DNA from: Pseudomonas sp. S35
GTDB lineage: Bacteria; Pseudomonadota; Gammaproteobacteria; Pseudomonadales; Pseudomonadaceae
DNA length: 64,000 nt
Direction: 5' to 3'
Assembly (NCBI RefSeq): GCF_009866765.1
Contig: NZ_CP019431.1
Location: 558,001 to 622,000 of the forward strand
Positions 44,382 to 53,407 of the stretch are shown here, piece after piece. The notes under the pieces are model-generated. The model searched no databases. It was given only the letters and a program-made list of their open reading frames with translations, and was not told where the DNA came from. The position numbers were made by a program, and so were the translations under genes. Numbering within the stretch: position 1 is the first letter of the stretch; each line of letters begins with the position of its first letter.

Positions 44382-45242
44382 TTAGGCTTTCGGCAGTGCG
44401 ATGCCTTGGCCCATCTGCACCGGCGAACCCGCCACCAGTTCTTCAGCCCACTTAACCTGATCCGGCCCAAACAGCACAATCGCGGTCGAACCCAGCTTGA
44501 AGCGACCCAGCTCTGCACCTTTCTCCAGGTGAATCGGCGCGCGTGCCGCTTCGTCGTAGCGCAAGGTTTTCAGTTCGCGCTTCGGTGGAGTCACCAGGCC
44601 AGCCCATACGGTTTCAATCGACGCGACGATCATCGCACCCACCAGCACTACGGCCATCGGGCCGCGTTCGGTGTCGAAGATGCAGGCAACACGCTCGTTA
44701 CGCGCAAACAGATCCGGCACGTTTTCGGCGGTGGTTTGGTTCACCGAGAAGATGCGGCCCGGGATATAGACCATTTCCCGCAGGGTGCCCGCCAGTGGCA
44801 TATGCACGCGGTGGTAGTCCTTCGGCGACAGGTACACAGTGGCGAAATCGCCGCCCATGAACGGTGCCGCTACCGCCGCATCGCCACCCAGCAATTCCAG
44901 CACGCTGAAGCTGTGACCCTTGGCCTGGAACACACGACCGTGCTCAATCGGCCCCAACTGGCTGACCGCGCCATCGGCTGGGCTGAGTATTGCGCCCGGG
45001 GTTTGATCCAGTGGGCGGGCGCCGTCCTTGAGGGCGCGGGTGAAGAAGGCGTTGAAGTGCTCGTAGGCGGTCACGTCTTCAACCAGCGCCTGGGACATGT
45101 CCACTTGGTAGCGCTTGGCGAACCAAGTGGTGAAGGCGTTCTTGAACCAGCGTACGCGGCACTCGGCAATGCAGCCGGCCAGGCGCGACAGCAAATGGTG
45201 CGGCAGCAAGTATTGGCTGAGGATAAACAACTGCTTTTTCAT
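44382..45242 (-). CDS. psd: Phosphatidylserine decarboxylase proenzyme
   Basis: Converts phosphatidylserine to phosphatidylethanolamine at the inner membrane. The 286-residue proenzyme has the pyruvoyl-forming LGST cleavage motif near residue 254 (in [13 protein letters not shown]). It also has the conserved [11 protein letters not shown] (about 80-90) and the [10 protein letters not shown] and [14 protein letters not shown] segments. The gene follows rhdA by 15 bases on the same strand, so the two are probably co-transcribed. Length is standard for the bacterial type. Confidence 0.95.
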   Translation of the reverse strand: MKKQLFILSQYLLPHHLLSRLAGCIAECRVRWFKNAFTTWFAKRYQVDMSQALVEDVTAYEHFNAFFTRALKDGARPLDQTPGAILSPADGAVSQLGPIEHGRVFQAKGHSFSVLELLGGDAAVAAPFMGGDFATVYLSPKDYHRVHMPLAGTLREMVYIPGRIFSVNQTTAENVPDLFARNERVACIFDTERGPMAVVLVGAMIVASIETVWAGLVTPPKRELKTLRYDEAARAPIHLEKGAELGRFKLGSTAIVLFGPDQVKWAEELVAGSPVQMGQGIALPKA

Positions 45243-45257
45243 AACTGTCCTTAAACC

Positions 45258-46073
45258 TTAAATCTCAACGGGGGTGTCGGGGTGGTTGCCCCATTCGCCC
45301 CAGGAACCGGCATAACCTTTGACTCGCGGATAACCGAGCGCCTTGGCCACCAGGTAGGTGAAGCCAGAGCGGTGGTGAGTCTGGCAGTGGGTGATGATTT
45401 CTTTGTCTTTGGTCAGCCCGAGGCCTTCGAGGATCTGCGGCATGTCGCGGCGGATACGCAGGTTGCGGGCCTTGTCCATGCCAGCGGTCCATTCGAAGTT
45501 CACGGCACCTGGGATGTGCCCGCCTTTGGCTGCAAGCACCTTCTCGCCGCAATATTCCAACGGGCCGCGTGCGTCCCAGATACCCAGGTCGGCTGCGCCG
45601 AGGCGGCTTTGCAGGTACTCGCGAGTGGCGGTGGGGCCGTCGTGCAGCGTGAGGCTGACCGGGCCGCCGACAGGGGCGGGCACTTCAGTGGAAACCGGGT
45701 GTTTGTCTTCGAGCCACGCCAGCAGGCCGCCGTCGAGGTAGTGGTATTTCTGGTGGCCGATCACGTCGAGCAGCCAGATAAAACGCCCGGCCCAGCCGCC
45801 GCCTTCGTCGTCGTACACCACGTAGGTGGCGTCGGGCGTGTGGCCCAGTTCGCCGAACAGCTTTTCCAGGTCGGCCTTGTTGGGCAGCAGGCCGGGTGCC
45901 GGTGGCTGGCCCAGTTGGGTGCGCTTGGGATCAACGAAATGCGCGCCGGGGATATGCCCTTCGGCGTAGCGGGCGGCGCTGGTGAGGTCCACCAGAATCA
46001 GGTGTTCGGCATCCAGGCGACTCAGCAAGTCGGCAGATTCGATCACCAGCGGCAAGCCAGAGAAGTCAGGCAT
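45258..46073 (-). CDS. rhdA: Thiosulfate sulfurtransferase (rhodanese) RhdA
   Basis: Transfers sulfane sulfur from thiosulfate to cyanide or other thiophilic acceptors. The 271-residue protein has two rhodanese domains; the C-terminal one carries the active-site loop CQTHHRSG (about 231-238), the same loop as Azotobacter RhdA. The N-terminal inactive domain contains YVVYDDEGGGWAGR. ATG 46073 is preferred to an earlier in-frame ATG at 46127, which would add an arginine-rich tail. Upstream of psd by 15 bases. Relevant to cyanide handling in pseudomonads. Confidence 0.94.
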   Translation of the reverse strand: MPDFSGLPLVIESADLLSRLDAEHLILVDLTSAARYAEGHIPGAHFVDPKRTQLGQPPAPGLLPNKADLEKLFGELGHTPDATYVVYDDEGGGWAGRFIWLLDVIGHQKYHYLDGGLLAWLEDKHPVSTEVPAPVGGPVSLTLHDGPTATREYLQSRLGAADLGIWDARGPLEYCGEKVLAAKGGHIPGAVNFEWTAGMDKARNLRIRRDMPQILEGLGLTKDKEIITHCQTHHRSGFTYLVAKALGYPRVKGYAGSWGEWGNHPDTPVEI

Positions 46074-46130
46074 GTGAGGTCTCCTGGGCACAAATGTTGG
46101 CGATAAAGGACGACGATTGTAACGCAAGCA

Positions 46131-47666
46131 TCAGGCGCTGCGGTTGGTAAAGCTGTGCAGGGCTTTCTCGATGCATTGGGCGGTTTTGCCGAACGCCTGT
46201 ACGGTGGTTTCCGAGAACGGCCCGCCGCCCTGGTCGGCAACCATCACCATCACCACGCGGCCATTGCAGCTCATCGAGCGCAGCAGCAGGTGTTCGCCGG
46301 TGAACAGGCGGCGCAGGATCGGCGGCAGCAAGGCTGAGAACTGCGCGTGGTTGTCCGGCGTCAGGCGAACCTGGGCGGATTTCTCCAGCAGGCGCTGCAA
46401 CAGCGTGCTGTTGACCACGTCCAGGCTCAGGTTGGCGGCGTCTTTAGGCAGGCCATCTGCCTGGTGTACGCGCAAGGTGCTCAACGCGCGGTCGGCCATG
46501 AACAACAGGACCCGCTGCATGCCGCTGGCCACCAAGGCTTCTTTGGCGCAGGTGGTCAAATGCATGGCGTTGGCAAAGCGGCTCGGCTCCACCAGCAGTT
46601 CGGTGCAGCGGTTGCGCCAGACCGCCAAGGCTTCGGCAGTCGGTGGCGGCGCAGGCAGCAGGCCGCGATGAATCTTTTGCACATGCCACGGCCAGATCAG
46701 CGACAGCGCCGGGTGCCAGAGGTCGGGCATCAGGGTGGTGCGGGCGCTGGTGACGGCTTGCTGGTGAGCCTGTTGCTGTACCTCGCTCAAGGGCTGTTGC
46801 AGGTACAGGGCGGTGAGGTATTGCCAGCGTTGGGTGTGCGGGCAGGTCCAGGACTCCTGGGCCGACATCGCCAGGCCGTTGGCCAGCAGCACGGTATTGG
46901 CCGGCTGGTTCAGCCAGCGGCGCAGGTTGGGTTCGGCGTCGAGCAATTGCTGGTGACGCAACGGGTCGTCCTCGCGGGCGATATGCAGCGCCTTTACCAG
47001 CAGTCGTTGCTCGCGCAGCAGCAGGTTATAGCCCTGGGATACCCAGATTGGCAGGTGCCACGCTTCGGTCAGGCCCAGGCACAGGTCCAGCAGGCGCACG
47101 CCGAACAGTTCCTGCTCGACCTTGCGTGCCGACTCGCCCTTGTGGATGACGCGCAGTTCCCATTCTTCAAGGAGCTTGGGGTAGGCAACGGCCATCGGCC
47201 ACAGGGGTGACAGAAACAGCAGGCTGCCCCAGTGAATGTCTTGCCACAGTCGCGCCAGGCGGCTGCCAAACAGGCCGTTGGCTTGTTGCGACGCATGCTG
47301 GCTCACCAGCAACAGCTGGCGCAGCGCCACTGGAATCTCGTGGGCCGGCACAGAAGGCAGGCGCGCCAGCAGTTCTTCGGCGCGCTTGAGGCCCAGGCGG
47401 TTGAGCGCCACTTCGAGGTTTTCTGCCGGTTCCGCCAGGCTGCCGTGGGTATGGCTGTTGGCCTCGCGCATCACGCTGAGCACCAGGGCCGGGCTGTTTT
47501 GCATCAGTTCGGCAATATCTCGCAACGAACTGCGGCTGTCGCGGATGGCTTTGCACACCCGGTCATGGCTGGCCTGTGGAACAGGCAGCAGCACGTCGTC
47601 CAGGCGCTTGATCCAAGCGGCGAGAGAGAGGGGTCTTACAGATGGGACTGTCGTTTCATTAGCCAT
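46131..47666 (-). CDS. HDOD domain protein with C-terminal GAF-like region
   Basis: A 511-residue cytoplasmic protein. The N-terminal half resembles the HDOD domain: DIAELMQNSPALVLSVMREANS (about 49-70) and LEVALNRLGLKRAEELLARLP (about 83-103), without intact HD residues. The C-terminal part (about 340-505) looks like a GAF-type sensor, with RVLLFMADRALSTLRVHQADG. It is divergent from motA and shares its upstream region. HDOD proteins often take part in signalling, motility or biofilm control, but the target here is unknown. Start ATG at 47666 is the best candidate; a GTG at 47699 is possible. Confidence 0.8.
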   Translation of the reverse strand: MANETTVPSVRPLSLAAWIKRLDDVLLPVPQASHDRVCKAIRDSRSSLRDIAELMQNSPALVLSVMREANSHTHGSLAEPAENLEVALNRLGLKRAEELLARLPSVPAHEIPVALRQLLLVSQHASQQANGLFGSRLARLWQDIHWGSLLFLSPLWPMAVAYPKLLEEWELRVIHKGESARKVEQELFGVRLLDLCLGLTEAWHLPIWVSQGYNLLLREQRLLVKALHIAREDDPLRHQQLLDAEPNLRRWLNQPANTVLLANGLAMSAQESWTCPHTQRWQYLTALYLQQPLSEVQQQAHQQAVTSARTTLMPDLWHPALSLIWPWHVQKIHRGLLPAPPPTAEALAVWRNRCTELLVEPSRFANAMHLTTCAKEALVASGMQRVLLFMADRALSTLRVHQADGLPKDAANLSLDVVNSTLLQRLLEKSAQVRLTPDNHAQFSALLPPILRRLFTGEHLLLRSMSCNGRVVMVMVADQGGGPFSETTVQAFGKTAQCIEKALHSFTNRSA

Positions 47667-47738
47667 GATTGGGGCGCGATCATCACTTGCGGTCAACACG
47701 CCCGGAGCGGGCCGAACTGGCTTTTCGCCTTAACGGGC

Positions 47739-47765
47739 TATAGTCTGGCGCAGTTTTGCCGATAA
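47739..47765 (+). promoter_or_regulatory. Sigma-28 (FliA) promoter of motA
   Basis: TATAGTCT at 47739, exactly 11 bases, then GCCGATAA at 47758. The flagellar sigma-28 consensus is TAAAGTTT-N11-GCCGATAA, so the -10 is perfect and the -35 matches 6 of 8. It lies 69 bases before the motA ATG. Confidence 0.85.
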
Positions 47766-47833
47766 GAGGAACAAGAGTTTTCCAGTTCCCCCAAATATGT
47801 CCATGAACCCGACGGCGCAAGTACTCATCTCCT

Positions 47834-48685
47834 ATGGCTAAAATTATCGGCATTATCGTCGTCTTCGCGAGCGTGCTCGGCGGGTACGTCTTGTCCCACG
47901 GTAAAATTGCGGCACTGATCCAGCCTTTCGAGGTGTTGATCATTGGTGGTGCGGCACTGGGCGCTTTCCTGCAGGCCAACCCCGGCTACATGACCATGCA
48001 CGTGGTCAAGAAGTCGCTGGCCATGTTCGGTTCGCGTTTTACCCACACCTTCTACCTGGAAGTGCTGGGCCTGGTTTACGAGATCCTCAACAAGAGTCGT
48101 CGCGAAGGCATGATGGCCATCGAGGCTGACATCGAGGACGCCGCCGCCAGCCCGATTTTCGCCAAGTACCCGGCCGTGCTCAAAGACGAGCGCATGACCG
48201 CCTACATCTGCGATTACCTGCGCATCATGTCCTCCGGCAACATGGCCCCCCATGAGCTCGAAGGCCTGTTCGACATGGAATTGTTCAGCCTTAAAGAAGA
48301 GCTGGAGCACCCGTCCCACGCCGTGACCGGCATCGCTGACGGCATGCCCGGCTTCGGTATCGTTGCGGCGGTACTCGGTATCGTGGTGACCATGGCGTCC
48401 CTGGGCGAAGGCGACCAAGCGGCCATCGGCATGCACGTTGGTGCGGCGCTGGTGGGTACCTTCTTCGGTATTCTCGCGGCCTACGGCTTCTTCGGCCCGC
48501 TGGCGACCTCCCTGGCTCACGATGCCAAGGAAGAAATCAACCTGTACGAATCGATCAAGGCCAGCCTGGTAGCGTCCGCCTCCGGCATGCCGCCATCGCT
48601 GGCGGTGGAGTTCGGTCGCAAGGTGTTGTACCCGAAACATCGGCCAAGCTTCGCCGAGCTGGAACAAGCGGTTCGCGGTCGCTAA
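47834..48685 (+). CDS. motA: Flagellar motor stator protein MotA
   Basis: Proton-channel stator subunit. The 283-residue protein has four membrane helices (near 5-22, 33-50, 170-190 and 205-225), a cytoplasmic loop between helices 2 and 3 with charged residues for rotor contact, and the conserved PGFGIVAAVLGIVVTMASLGE and GTFFGILAAYGFFGP helices. motB follows after three bases. Expressed from the sigma-28 promoter upstream. P. aeruginosa has a second stator, MotCD, elsewhere. Confidence 0.96.
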   Translation: MAKIIGIIVVFASVLGGYVLSHGKIAALIQPFEVLIIGGAALGAFLQANPGYMTMHVVKKSLAMFGSRFTHTFYLEVLGLVYEILNKSRREGMMAIEADIEDAAASPIFAKYPAVLKDERMTAYICDYLRIMSSGNMAPHELEGLFDMELFSLKEELEHPSHAVTGIADGMPGFGIVAAVLGIVVTMASLGEGDQAAIGMHVGAALVGTFFGILAAYGFFGPLATSLAHDAKEEINLYESIKASLVASASGMPPSLAVEFGRKVLYPKHRPSFAELEQAVRGR

Positions 48686-48688
48686 GCC

Positions 48689-49705
48689 ATGGAAAACAAC
48701 CAGCCGATAATCATCAAGCGCGTCAAGCGCTTCGCTGCGGGGCACCATGGTGGTGCCTGGAAAATCGCCTTCGCCGACTTTGCGACGGCGATGATGGCGT
48801 TCTTCCTGGTGCTGTGGCTGATGTCCACCGCCACGCCCGAACAGAAGATCGCCATCGCCGGCTACTTCAAAGACCCGATTGGCTTCTCGGAAAGCGGTAC
48901 GCCGTTCGTGATCGACCTGGGCGGTTCGCCGCAGTTGGCGCCTGAGCGCACCATCAACCCAGAGGTCAAGACCGAAGCGCCTCAGGAAAACATCCCGATC
49001 GAGCGCGACACTGTCGAAAGCATGGCCGAGCAGGTCGAGCAGGAACGCCTGGAGCTGTTGCTGCAAGAGTTGCAGACCAAGGTGGATGAAAATCCGCAGT
49101 TGCTGAAATTCAAGGATCAGATCTCGTTCGAGATCACGCCGGAAGGCTTGCGTATCCAGATCACCGATGCCGCCAACCGGCCGATGTTCGATTCCGGCAG
49201 TGCACGCTTGAAGCCGTACTTCGAAGACATCCTGCTGGCCATGGCTGACACCATCAAGGCGGTGCCGAACAAGATCAGCATCAGCGGCCACACCGACGCC
49301 AAGCCGTATGCTGGCCAGGGTGATTTCGGTAACTGGGAACTCTCGGCCAACCGCGCCAACGCCGCCCGTCGTGCGTTGGTGGCAGGCAGCTACCCGGACC
49401 CGCAAGTGGCGCGCGTGGTGGGGTTTGCTTCCTCGCAGTTATTTGAGCCCAAGGATCCGTTCAACCCAATCAACCGGCGGATCGACATCGTGGTGCTGAC
49501 CAAAAAGGCCCAGCGCGCGATTGAAGGTGATCAGCCGCCCGCTGCGCCAACCCCAGGCGCTGGCGCACCCGGCGAAGTACCGGGCGACCCGAACGCCATC
49601 CCGCCAGGGCAGGAGCCGTTGCCGGCCCACGAGCTGCGGCAGAAGCTGAACCTGTTTGATGATGGTGGGGTGAAGGACCCTACGGTGCCTAAGGCAGGTT
49701 CCTAA
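48689..49705 (+). CDS. motB: Flagellar motor stator protein MotB
   Basis: Peptidoglycan-anchored stator subunit. The 338-residue protein has one N-terminal helix with the proton-binding Asp30 in WKIAFADFATAMMAFF (E. coli Asp32 equivalent), identifying a proton-driven motor. Its C-terminal OmpA-like domain (about 150-275) has ISISGHTDAKPY and NWELSANRANAARRAL. A proline/alanine/glycine-rich tail (about 280-320) follows. Separated from motA by three bases and followed by a strong terminator. Confidence 0.96.
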   Translation: MENNQPIIIKRVKRFAAGHHGGAWKIAFADFATAMMAFFLVLWLMSTATPEQKIAIAGYFKDPIGFSESGTPFVIDLGGSPQLAPERTINPEVKTEAPQENIPIERDTVESMAEQVEQERLELLLQELQTKVDENPQLLKFKDQISFEITPEGLRIQITDAANRPMFDSGSARLKPYFEDILLAMADTIKAVPNKISISGHTDAKPYAGQGDFGNWELSANRANAARRALVAGSYPDPQVARVVGFASSQLFEPKDPFNPINRRIDIVVLTKKAQRAIEGDQPPAAPTPGAGAPGEVPGDPNAIPPGQEPLPAHELRQKLNLFDDGGVKDPTVPKAGS

Positions 49706-49715
49706 GCAGCACATG

Positions 49716-49748
49716 CAAAAAGGCCGCGATGATCGCGGCCTTTTTGTT
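49716..49748. terminator. Bidirectional Rho-independent terminator after motB
   Basis: A GGCCGCGAT-GAT-CGCGGCC hairpin flanked by A-rich and TTTTTG runs. It lies between motB and the convergent rsgA. Confidence 0.93.
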
Positions 49749-49770
49749 TCTGCCCTATGGGTGAGCTTTC

Positions 49771-49796
49771 TGTGGCGAGGGAGCTTGCTCGCCACA
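49771..49796. repeat. Second REP-type hairpin family copy
   Basis: TGTGGCGAG at 49771 and CTCGCCACA at 49788 are perfect complements around GGAGCTTG. This differs in sequence from the TGTGGGAGGGGGC family but is another REP type seen often in fluorescent pseudomonads. Confidence 0.75.
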
Positions 49797-49800
49797 AGGG

Positions 49801-50832
49801 TCAGTAACTGCTCTCCGGGAGACTCGCAATAATCGAACGATAGCTGTTCATCCGCTGCTGCTGCACGCGACCGTCTTCCAGCGCCTTGAGCAGTGCACAG
49901 CCTGGCTCGCGATCATGCTTGCAATCGCGGAAGCGGCACGTACCGATCAGGTCGTTGAATTCGATGAAGCCCGCTTCCACATCGCTGCGGCTGACGTGGC
50001 CCAAGCCGAATTCACGAATGCCGGGGGAGTCGATCAACTCGCCGCCGCCGGGGAAGTGGAATAACCGCGCGGTGGTGGTGGTGTGGGTGCCCTGGCCGGA
50101 CAATTCCGACAGCGGGCCTACACGGGTGTCGACTTCCGGTAGCAAGCTGTTCACCAACGATGACTTGCCCACGCCGGACTGGCCGACAAACACACTGATA
50201 CGCCCGTCCAGTTGCTGTTGCAGCTGTTCCATGCCATTGCCGTGGTGCGCCGAAACTTCCAGCACCGGATAACCCAGGGTGCGGTAGACCGCCAGCAGCG
50301 CATTGAGCGCCGGGGCGTTCTGTTCGTCGATCAGGTCGAATTTGTTCAGCAGCAGCAACGGGCGAATGCCGGCATGCTCGGCGGCTACCAGGTAGCGGTC
50401 GATCAGGTTGGCATGGGGCTCGGGCAGCGGTGCGAACACGATCACGATCATGTCAACGTTGGCCGCTACCGGCTTGAGCTGGCCGCGGCTGTCGGGACGA
50501 CGCAGTTCGGTGGTGCGCGGCAACTGGGCGACGATCACGCCGATACCCTGGTTGCCCGCACGCCACACGACTTTGTCGCCAGTGACCAACGCCGGTAGGT
50601 TGGCGCGCAAATGGCAACGGGACACAGAGCCCGCCAGTTCGCCTTCCAGCGCCTCGACTTCGACCTGCACACCAAAGTGCGCGATCACCAGGCCCGTTTG
50701 CTCGGGGCCCAGGTCGCCGCCCTCAAGCGCTTCCACGGCGGAGGATTCACGTTTGGCGGCGCGAGCGGCGCGTTCGCCTTGAATCTTTTCGATGCGCCAG
50801 TTTTGGCGACGGTTGAGCTGGCGTTTGGCCAT
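49801..50832 (-). CDS. rsgA: Ribosome small subunit-dependent GTPase RsgA
   Basis: Late 30S ribosome assembly factor. The 343-residue protein has an OB-fold (about 60-115) and a circularly permuted GTPase domain: NKFD (G4) precedes the P-loop [15 protein letters not shown] (G1) and DSPGIREFG (G3). The C-terminal zinc finger is [17 protein letters not shown] 50832 is chosen over an earlier ATG since it gives the usual [10 protein letters not shown] start. Convergent with motB and divergent from orn, as in P. aeruginosa. Confidence 0.95.
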   Translation of the reverse strand: MAKRQLNRRQNWRIEKIQGERAARAAKRESSAVEALEGGDLGPEQTGLVIAHFGVQVEVEALEGELAGSVSRCHLRANLPALVTGDKVVWRAGNQGIGVIVAQLPRTTELRRPDSRGQLKPVAANVDMIVIVFAPLPEPHANLIDRYLVAAEHAGIRPLLLLNKFDLIDEQNAPALNALLAVYRTLGYPVLEVSAHHGNGMEQLQQQLDGRISVFVGQSGVGKSSLVNSLLPEVDTRVGPLSELSGQGTHTTTTARLFHFPGGGELIDSPGIREFGLGHVSRSDVEAGFIEFNDLIGTCRFRDCKHDREPGCALLKALEDGRVQQQRMNSYRSIIASLPESSY

Positions 50833-50940
50833 TGGTGTTCCGTGTCGATAATGCAAAGGTTGGGTGAAACGGTCGCGAGTCTAGCACGGCCCCGCCTGCT
50901 AAACTGCCCGGCTACGCCAAGGTGCCAAGAGAATCAAGCC

Positions 50941-51483
50941 ATGCAAAACCCACAGAACCTGATTTGGATCGATCTGGAAATGACCGGTCTGAACCCCGAC
51001 ACCGACGTCATCATCGAGATGGCGACCATTGTCACCGACAGCAATCTCAATACCTTGGCCGAAGGTCCGGTGATCGCCATCCACCACAGCGACGCGGTGC
51101 TCGCCACTATGGACGAGTGGAACACCCGCACCCACGGCAATTCCGGCCTGACCCAGCGTGTGCGCGACAGCCGCATCAGCATGGCCGAAGCCGAAGCCGA
51201 AACCATCGCCTTCCTGGAACAGTGGGTGCCCAAGGGCAAGTCGCCGATCTGCGGCAACAGCATTTGCCAGGATCGGCGCTTCCTCTACACCCACATGAAG
51301 GGGCTGGAAAGCTACTTCCACTACCGCAACCTCGACGTGTCCACGCTCAAAGAGCTGGCTGCGCGCTGGGCGCCGGAAGTCAAAGACAGCTTCCATAAAG
51401 GCAGCACTCACTTGGCGCTGGATGATATTCGCGAGTCGATTGCCGAGTTGCAGCATTACCGCAAGCACTTCATCAAGGCCTGA
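50941..51483 (+). CDS. orn: Oligoribonuclease
   Basis: 3'-5' exoribonuclease that degrades RNA dinucleotides, including pGpG made from cyclic di-GMP, so it affects c-di-GMP turnover. The 180-residue protein is a DEDDh enzyme: [12 protein letters not shown] (first D and E), CQDRRF region (third D), and H158 and D163-type residues in STHLALDDI. Full length. It is followed by a REPIN. Confidence 0.96.
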   Translation: MQNPQNLIWIDLEMTGLNPDTDVIIEMATIVTDSNLNTLAEGPVIAIHHSDAVLATMDEWNTRTHGNSGLTQRVRDSRISMAEAEAETIAFLEQWVPKGKSPICGNSICQDRRFLYTHMKGLESYFHYRNLDVSTLKELAARWAPEVKDSFHKGSTHLALDDIRESIAELQHYRKHFIKA

Positions 51484-51507
51484 AACCGTAGCGACTGAAC
51501 TGACGCC

Positions 51508-51580
51508 ATCGCAGGCAAGCCCGCTCCCACATTTTGATTTGTGAACACATGCCAAATGTGGGAGGGGGCTTGTCCGCGAT
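51508..51580. repeat. REPIN after orn
   Basis: Inverted REP copies: ATCGCAGGCAAGCCCGCTCC (to ACA) at 51508-51531 and TGTGGGAGGGGGCTTGTCCG (to GAT) at 51557-51580, with 25 bases between. The arms carry several compensating or unmatched changes compared with the perfect copy at 41345, so this copy looks older. Confidence 0.85.
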
Positions 51581-51668
51581 TGCGGCGGCGCGGTTTATCG
51601 CCAAGCGCCCCCTTTTGGTGCCATCACCAAATGATTAGACTGCCGGCCTCCCTGCAAGGATCGCCATC

Positions 51669-52283
51669 ATGCTGCTGATGCTCTACCTCATCGCAATCAC
51701 CGCCGAAGCCATGACCGGTGCGTTGTCCGCCGGCCGGCGCGGTATGGACTGGTTTGGCGTGGTGCTGATTGCCTGCGTGACGGCGCTGGGGGGCGGTTCG
51801 GTGCGGGATGTATTGCTGGGGCATTACCCGCTGACGTGGGTCAAACACCCGGAATACCTGGTGCTGACCTCGGTGGCGGCGCTGGTAACGATCTTTATCG
51901 CGCCGCTGATGCGCCGCCTGCGCTCGTTGTTCCTGGCATTGGACGCCTTGGGCCTGGTGGCCTTCACGCTGATCGGCTGCATGACCGCCCTGGAAATGGG
52001 CCACGGCATGCTGGTGGCGTCGGTCAGTGGTGTGATCACCGGTGTCTTCGGCGGCATCCTGCGGGATATCTTCTGCAATGACATTCCGCTGATCTTCCGC
52101 CGCGAGCTGTACGCCAGCGTGTCGTTCCTGGCAGCCTGGTTCTACCTGCTCTGTCTGTATCTGGAGTTGCCCAGCGAGCAGGCGATTCTGTTGACATTGT
52201 TCAGCGGTTTTCTACTGCGGCTGCTGGCTATTCGTTTCCACTGGGAAATGCCCAAGTTTGTCTACAACGACGACGTGCACTAG
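51669..52283 (+). CDS. TRIC-type cation channel family protein (UPF0126, YicG-like)
   Basis: A 204-residue membrane protein with about seven helices made of two repeated three-helix units. Each unit has the glycine-rich TRIC motif: GGGSVRDVLLG (about 43-53) and GGILRDIFCNDIPL (about 128-141). Bacterial TRIC proteins are potassium-permeable channels. The stop overlaps the convergent queG by four bases. Physiological role in Pseudomonas is not known. Confidence 0.9.
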   Translation: MLLMLYLIAITAEAMTGALSAGRRGMDWFGVVLIACVTALGGGSVRDVLLGHYPLTWVKHPEYLVLTSVAALVTIFIAPLMRRLRSLFLALDALGLVAFTLIGCMTALEMGHGMLVASVSGVITGVFGGILRDIFCNDIPLIFRRELYASVSFLAAWFYLLCLYLELPSEQAILLTLFSGFLLRLLAIRFHWEMPKFVYNDDVH

Positions 52284-53344
52284 CGCGTAGCGTGTTGGTT
52301 GAGGGCCCATTGCACATGTTCGCGCACCAACTCCGAGGGGTAATCGCGGCGCGCCTTCAAGGCTTCCAGCACTGGAATGCTCGACGGCGCATTGCCCAGG
52401 CCCACGGCCAGGTTGCGCAACCAGCGCTCGTAGCCGGCGCGGCGCAGGGGTGAACCTTCGGTGCTGCTGAGGAATTTATCCTCGTCCCACATAAACAGTT
52501 CGGCCAGCTCTGCGTTATCCAGGTTATGGCGGGGCTTGAAATCGCTCTCGCCGGTGTGGCGGGCGAAACGATTCCACGGGCAAACGATCTGACAGTCATC
52601 GCAGCCGAACACCCGATTGCCGATCAGCGGGCGCAGGTCTTCGGGTATCGCGTTCTTCAGTTCGATGGTCAGGTAGGAGATACAGCGCCGGGCGTCCAGT
52701 ACATAGGGGCCGACGAAGGCATTGGTCGGGCAGATATCCAGGCACGCCGTGCAGCGGCCGCAATGTTCAGTGCTGTGAGGTTCATCGACCGGTAGCGGCA
52801 AATCGACAAACAGTTCGCTCAGGAAGAAATAACTGCCCGCCTTGCGATTGAGTACCAGCGTGTTTTTACCGATCCAGCCCAGGCCGGCTTTTTCAGCGAT
52901 GGCTTTTTCCAGTACCGGGGCGCTGTCGACAAAGGCCCGAAAGCCGAACGGGCCGATTTGTGCCTGGATGCGGTCGGCCAGTTGCTGCACGCGCTTGCGG
53001 ATCAGCTTGTGATAGTCGCGGCCCAGGGCGTAACGGGAGATGTAGGCTTTTTCCGGCTTAGCCAGCAACTGCGCCATTTGGGTATCGCCTGGCAGATAAT
53101 CCATGCGCAGCGACACCACGCGCAGGGTGCCCGGTACCAGTTCTTCGGGGTGGGAACGTTTGCTGCCATGGGCGCCCATGTAGTCCATCTCGCCGTGGTA
53201 GCCCGCGTCGAGCCAGCGTTGCAGGTGCTGTTCATGCTCGGCCAGGTCCAGGCCGCTGATGCCGACTTGTTGAAAGCCCAACTCGCGGCCCCAGTCTTTG
53301 ATCGATTGGGCGAGGGCGGGCAGATCGGAGGTAATAGCAGGCAT
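52280..53344 (-). CDS. queG: Epoxyqueuosine reductase QueG
   Basis: Reduces epoxyqueuosine to queuosine in tRNA, using cobalamin and two 4Fe-4S clusters. The 354-residue protein has cluster motifs CGRCTACLDICPTNAF (about 192-207) and CDDCQIVCPWN (about 242-252), and a C-terminal HEAT-like helical tail. ATG 53344 is preferred to an upstream in-frame start that would run through the nnrD promoter. Divergent from nnrD. Confidence 0.95.
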   Translation of the reverse strand: MPAITSDLPALAQSIKDWGRELGFQQVGISGLDLAEHEQHLQRWLDAGYHGEMDYMGAHGSKRSHPEELVPGTLRVVSLRMDYLPGDTQMAQLLAKPEKAYISRYALGRDYHKLIRKRVQQLADRIQAQIGPFGFRAFVDSAPVLEKAIAEKAGLGWIGKNTLVLNRKAGSYFFLSELFVDLPLPVDEPHSTEHCGRCTACLDICPTNAFVGPYVLDARRCISYLTIELKNAIPEDLRPLIGNRVFGCDDCQIVCPWNRFARHTGESDFKPRHNLDNAELAELFMWDEDKFLSSTEGSPLRRAGYERWLRNLAVGLGNAPSSIPVLEALKARRDYPSELVREHVQWALNQHATR

Positions 53345-53373
53345 GAGACACGGGAAACCGCAGGTTAGATGCG

Positions 53374-53379
53374 TATAAT
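53374..53379 (+). promoter_or_regulatory. Predicted -10 box (TATAAT) of the nnrD-tsaE-amiB-mutL operon
   Basis: A perfect TATAAT 29 bases before the nnrD ATG, in the short divergent gap with queG. The -35 region is weak. Confidence 0.55.
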
Positions 53380-53407
53380 TCTGCCAGACATCGGAGCTTG
53401 AAGACGC

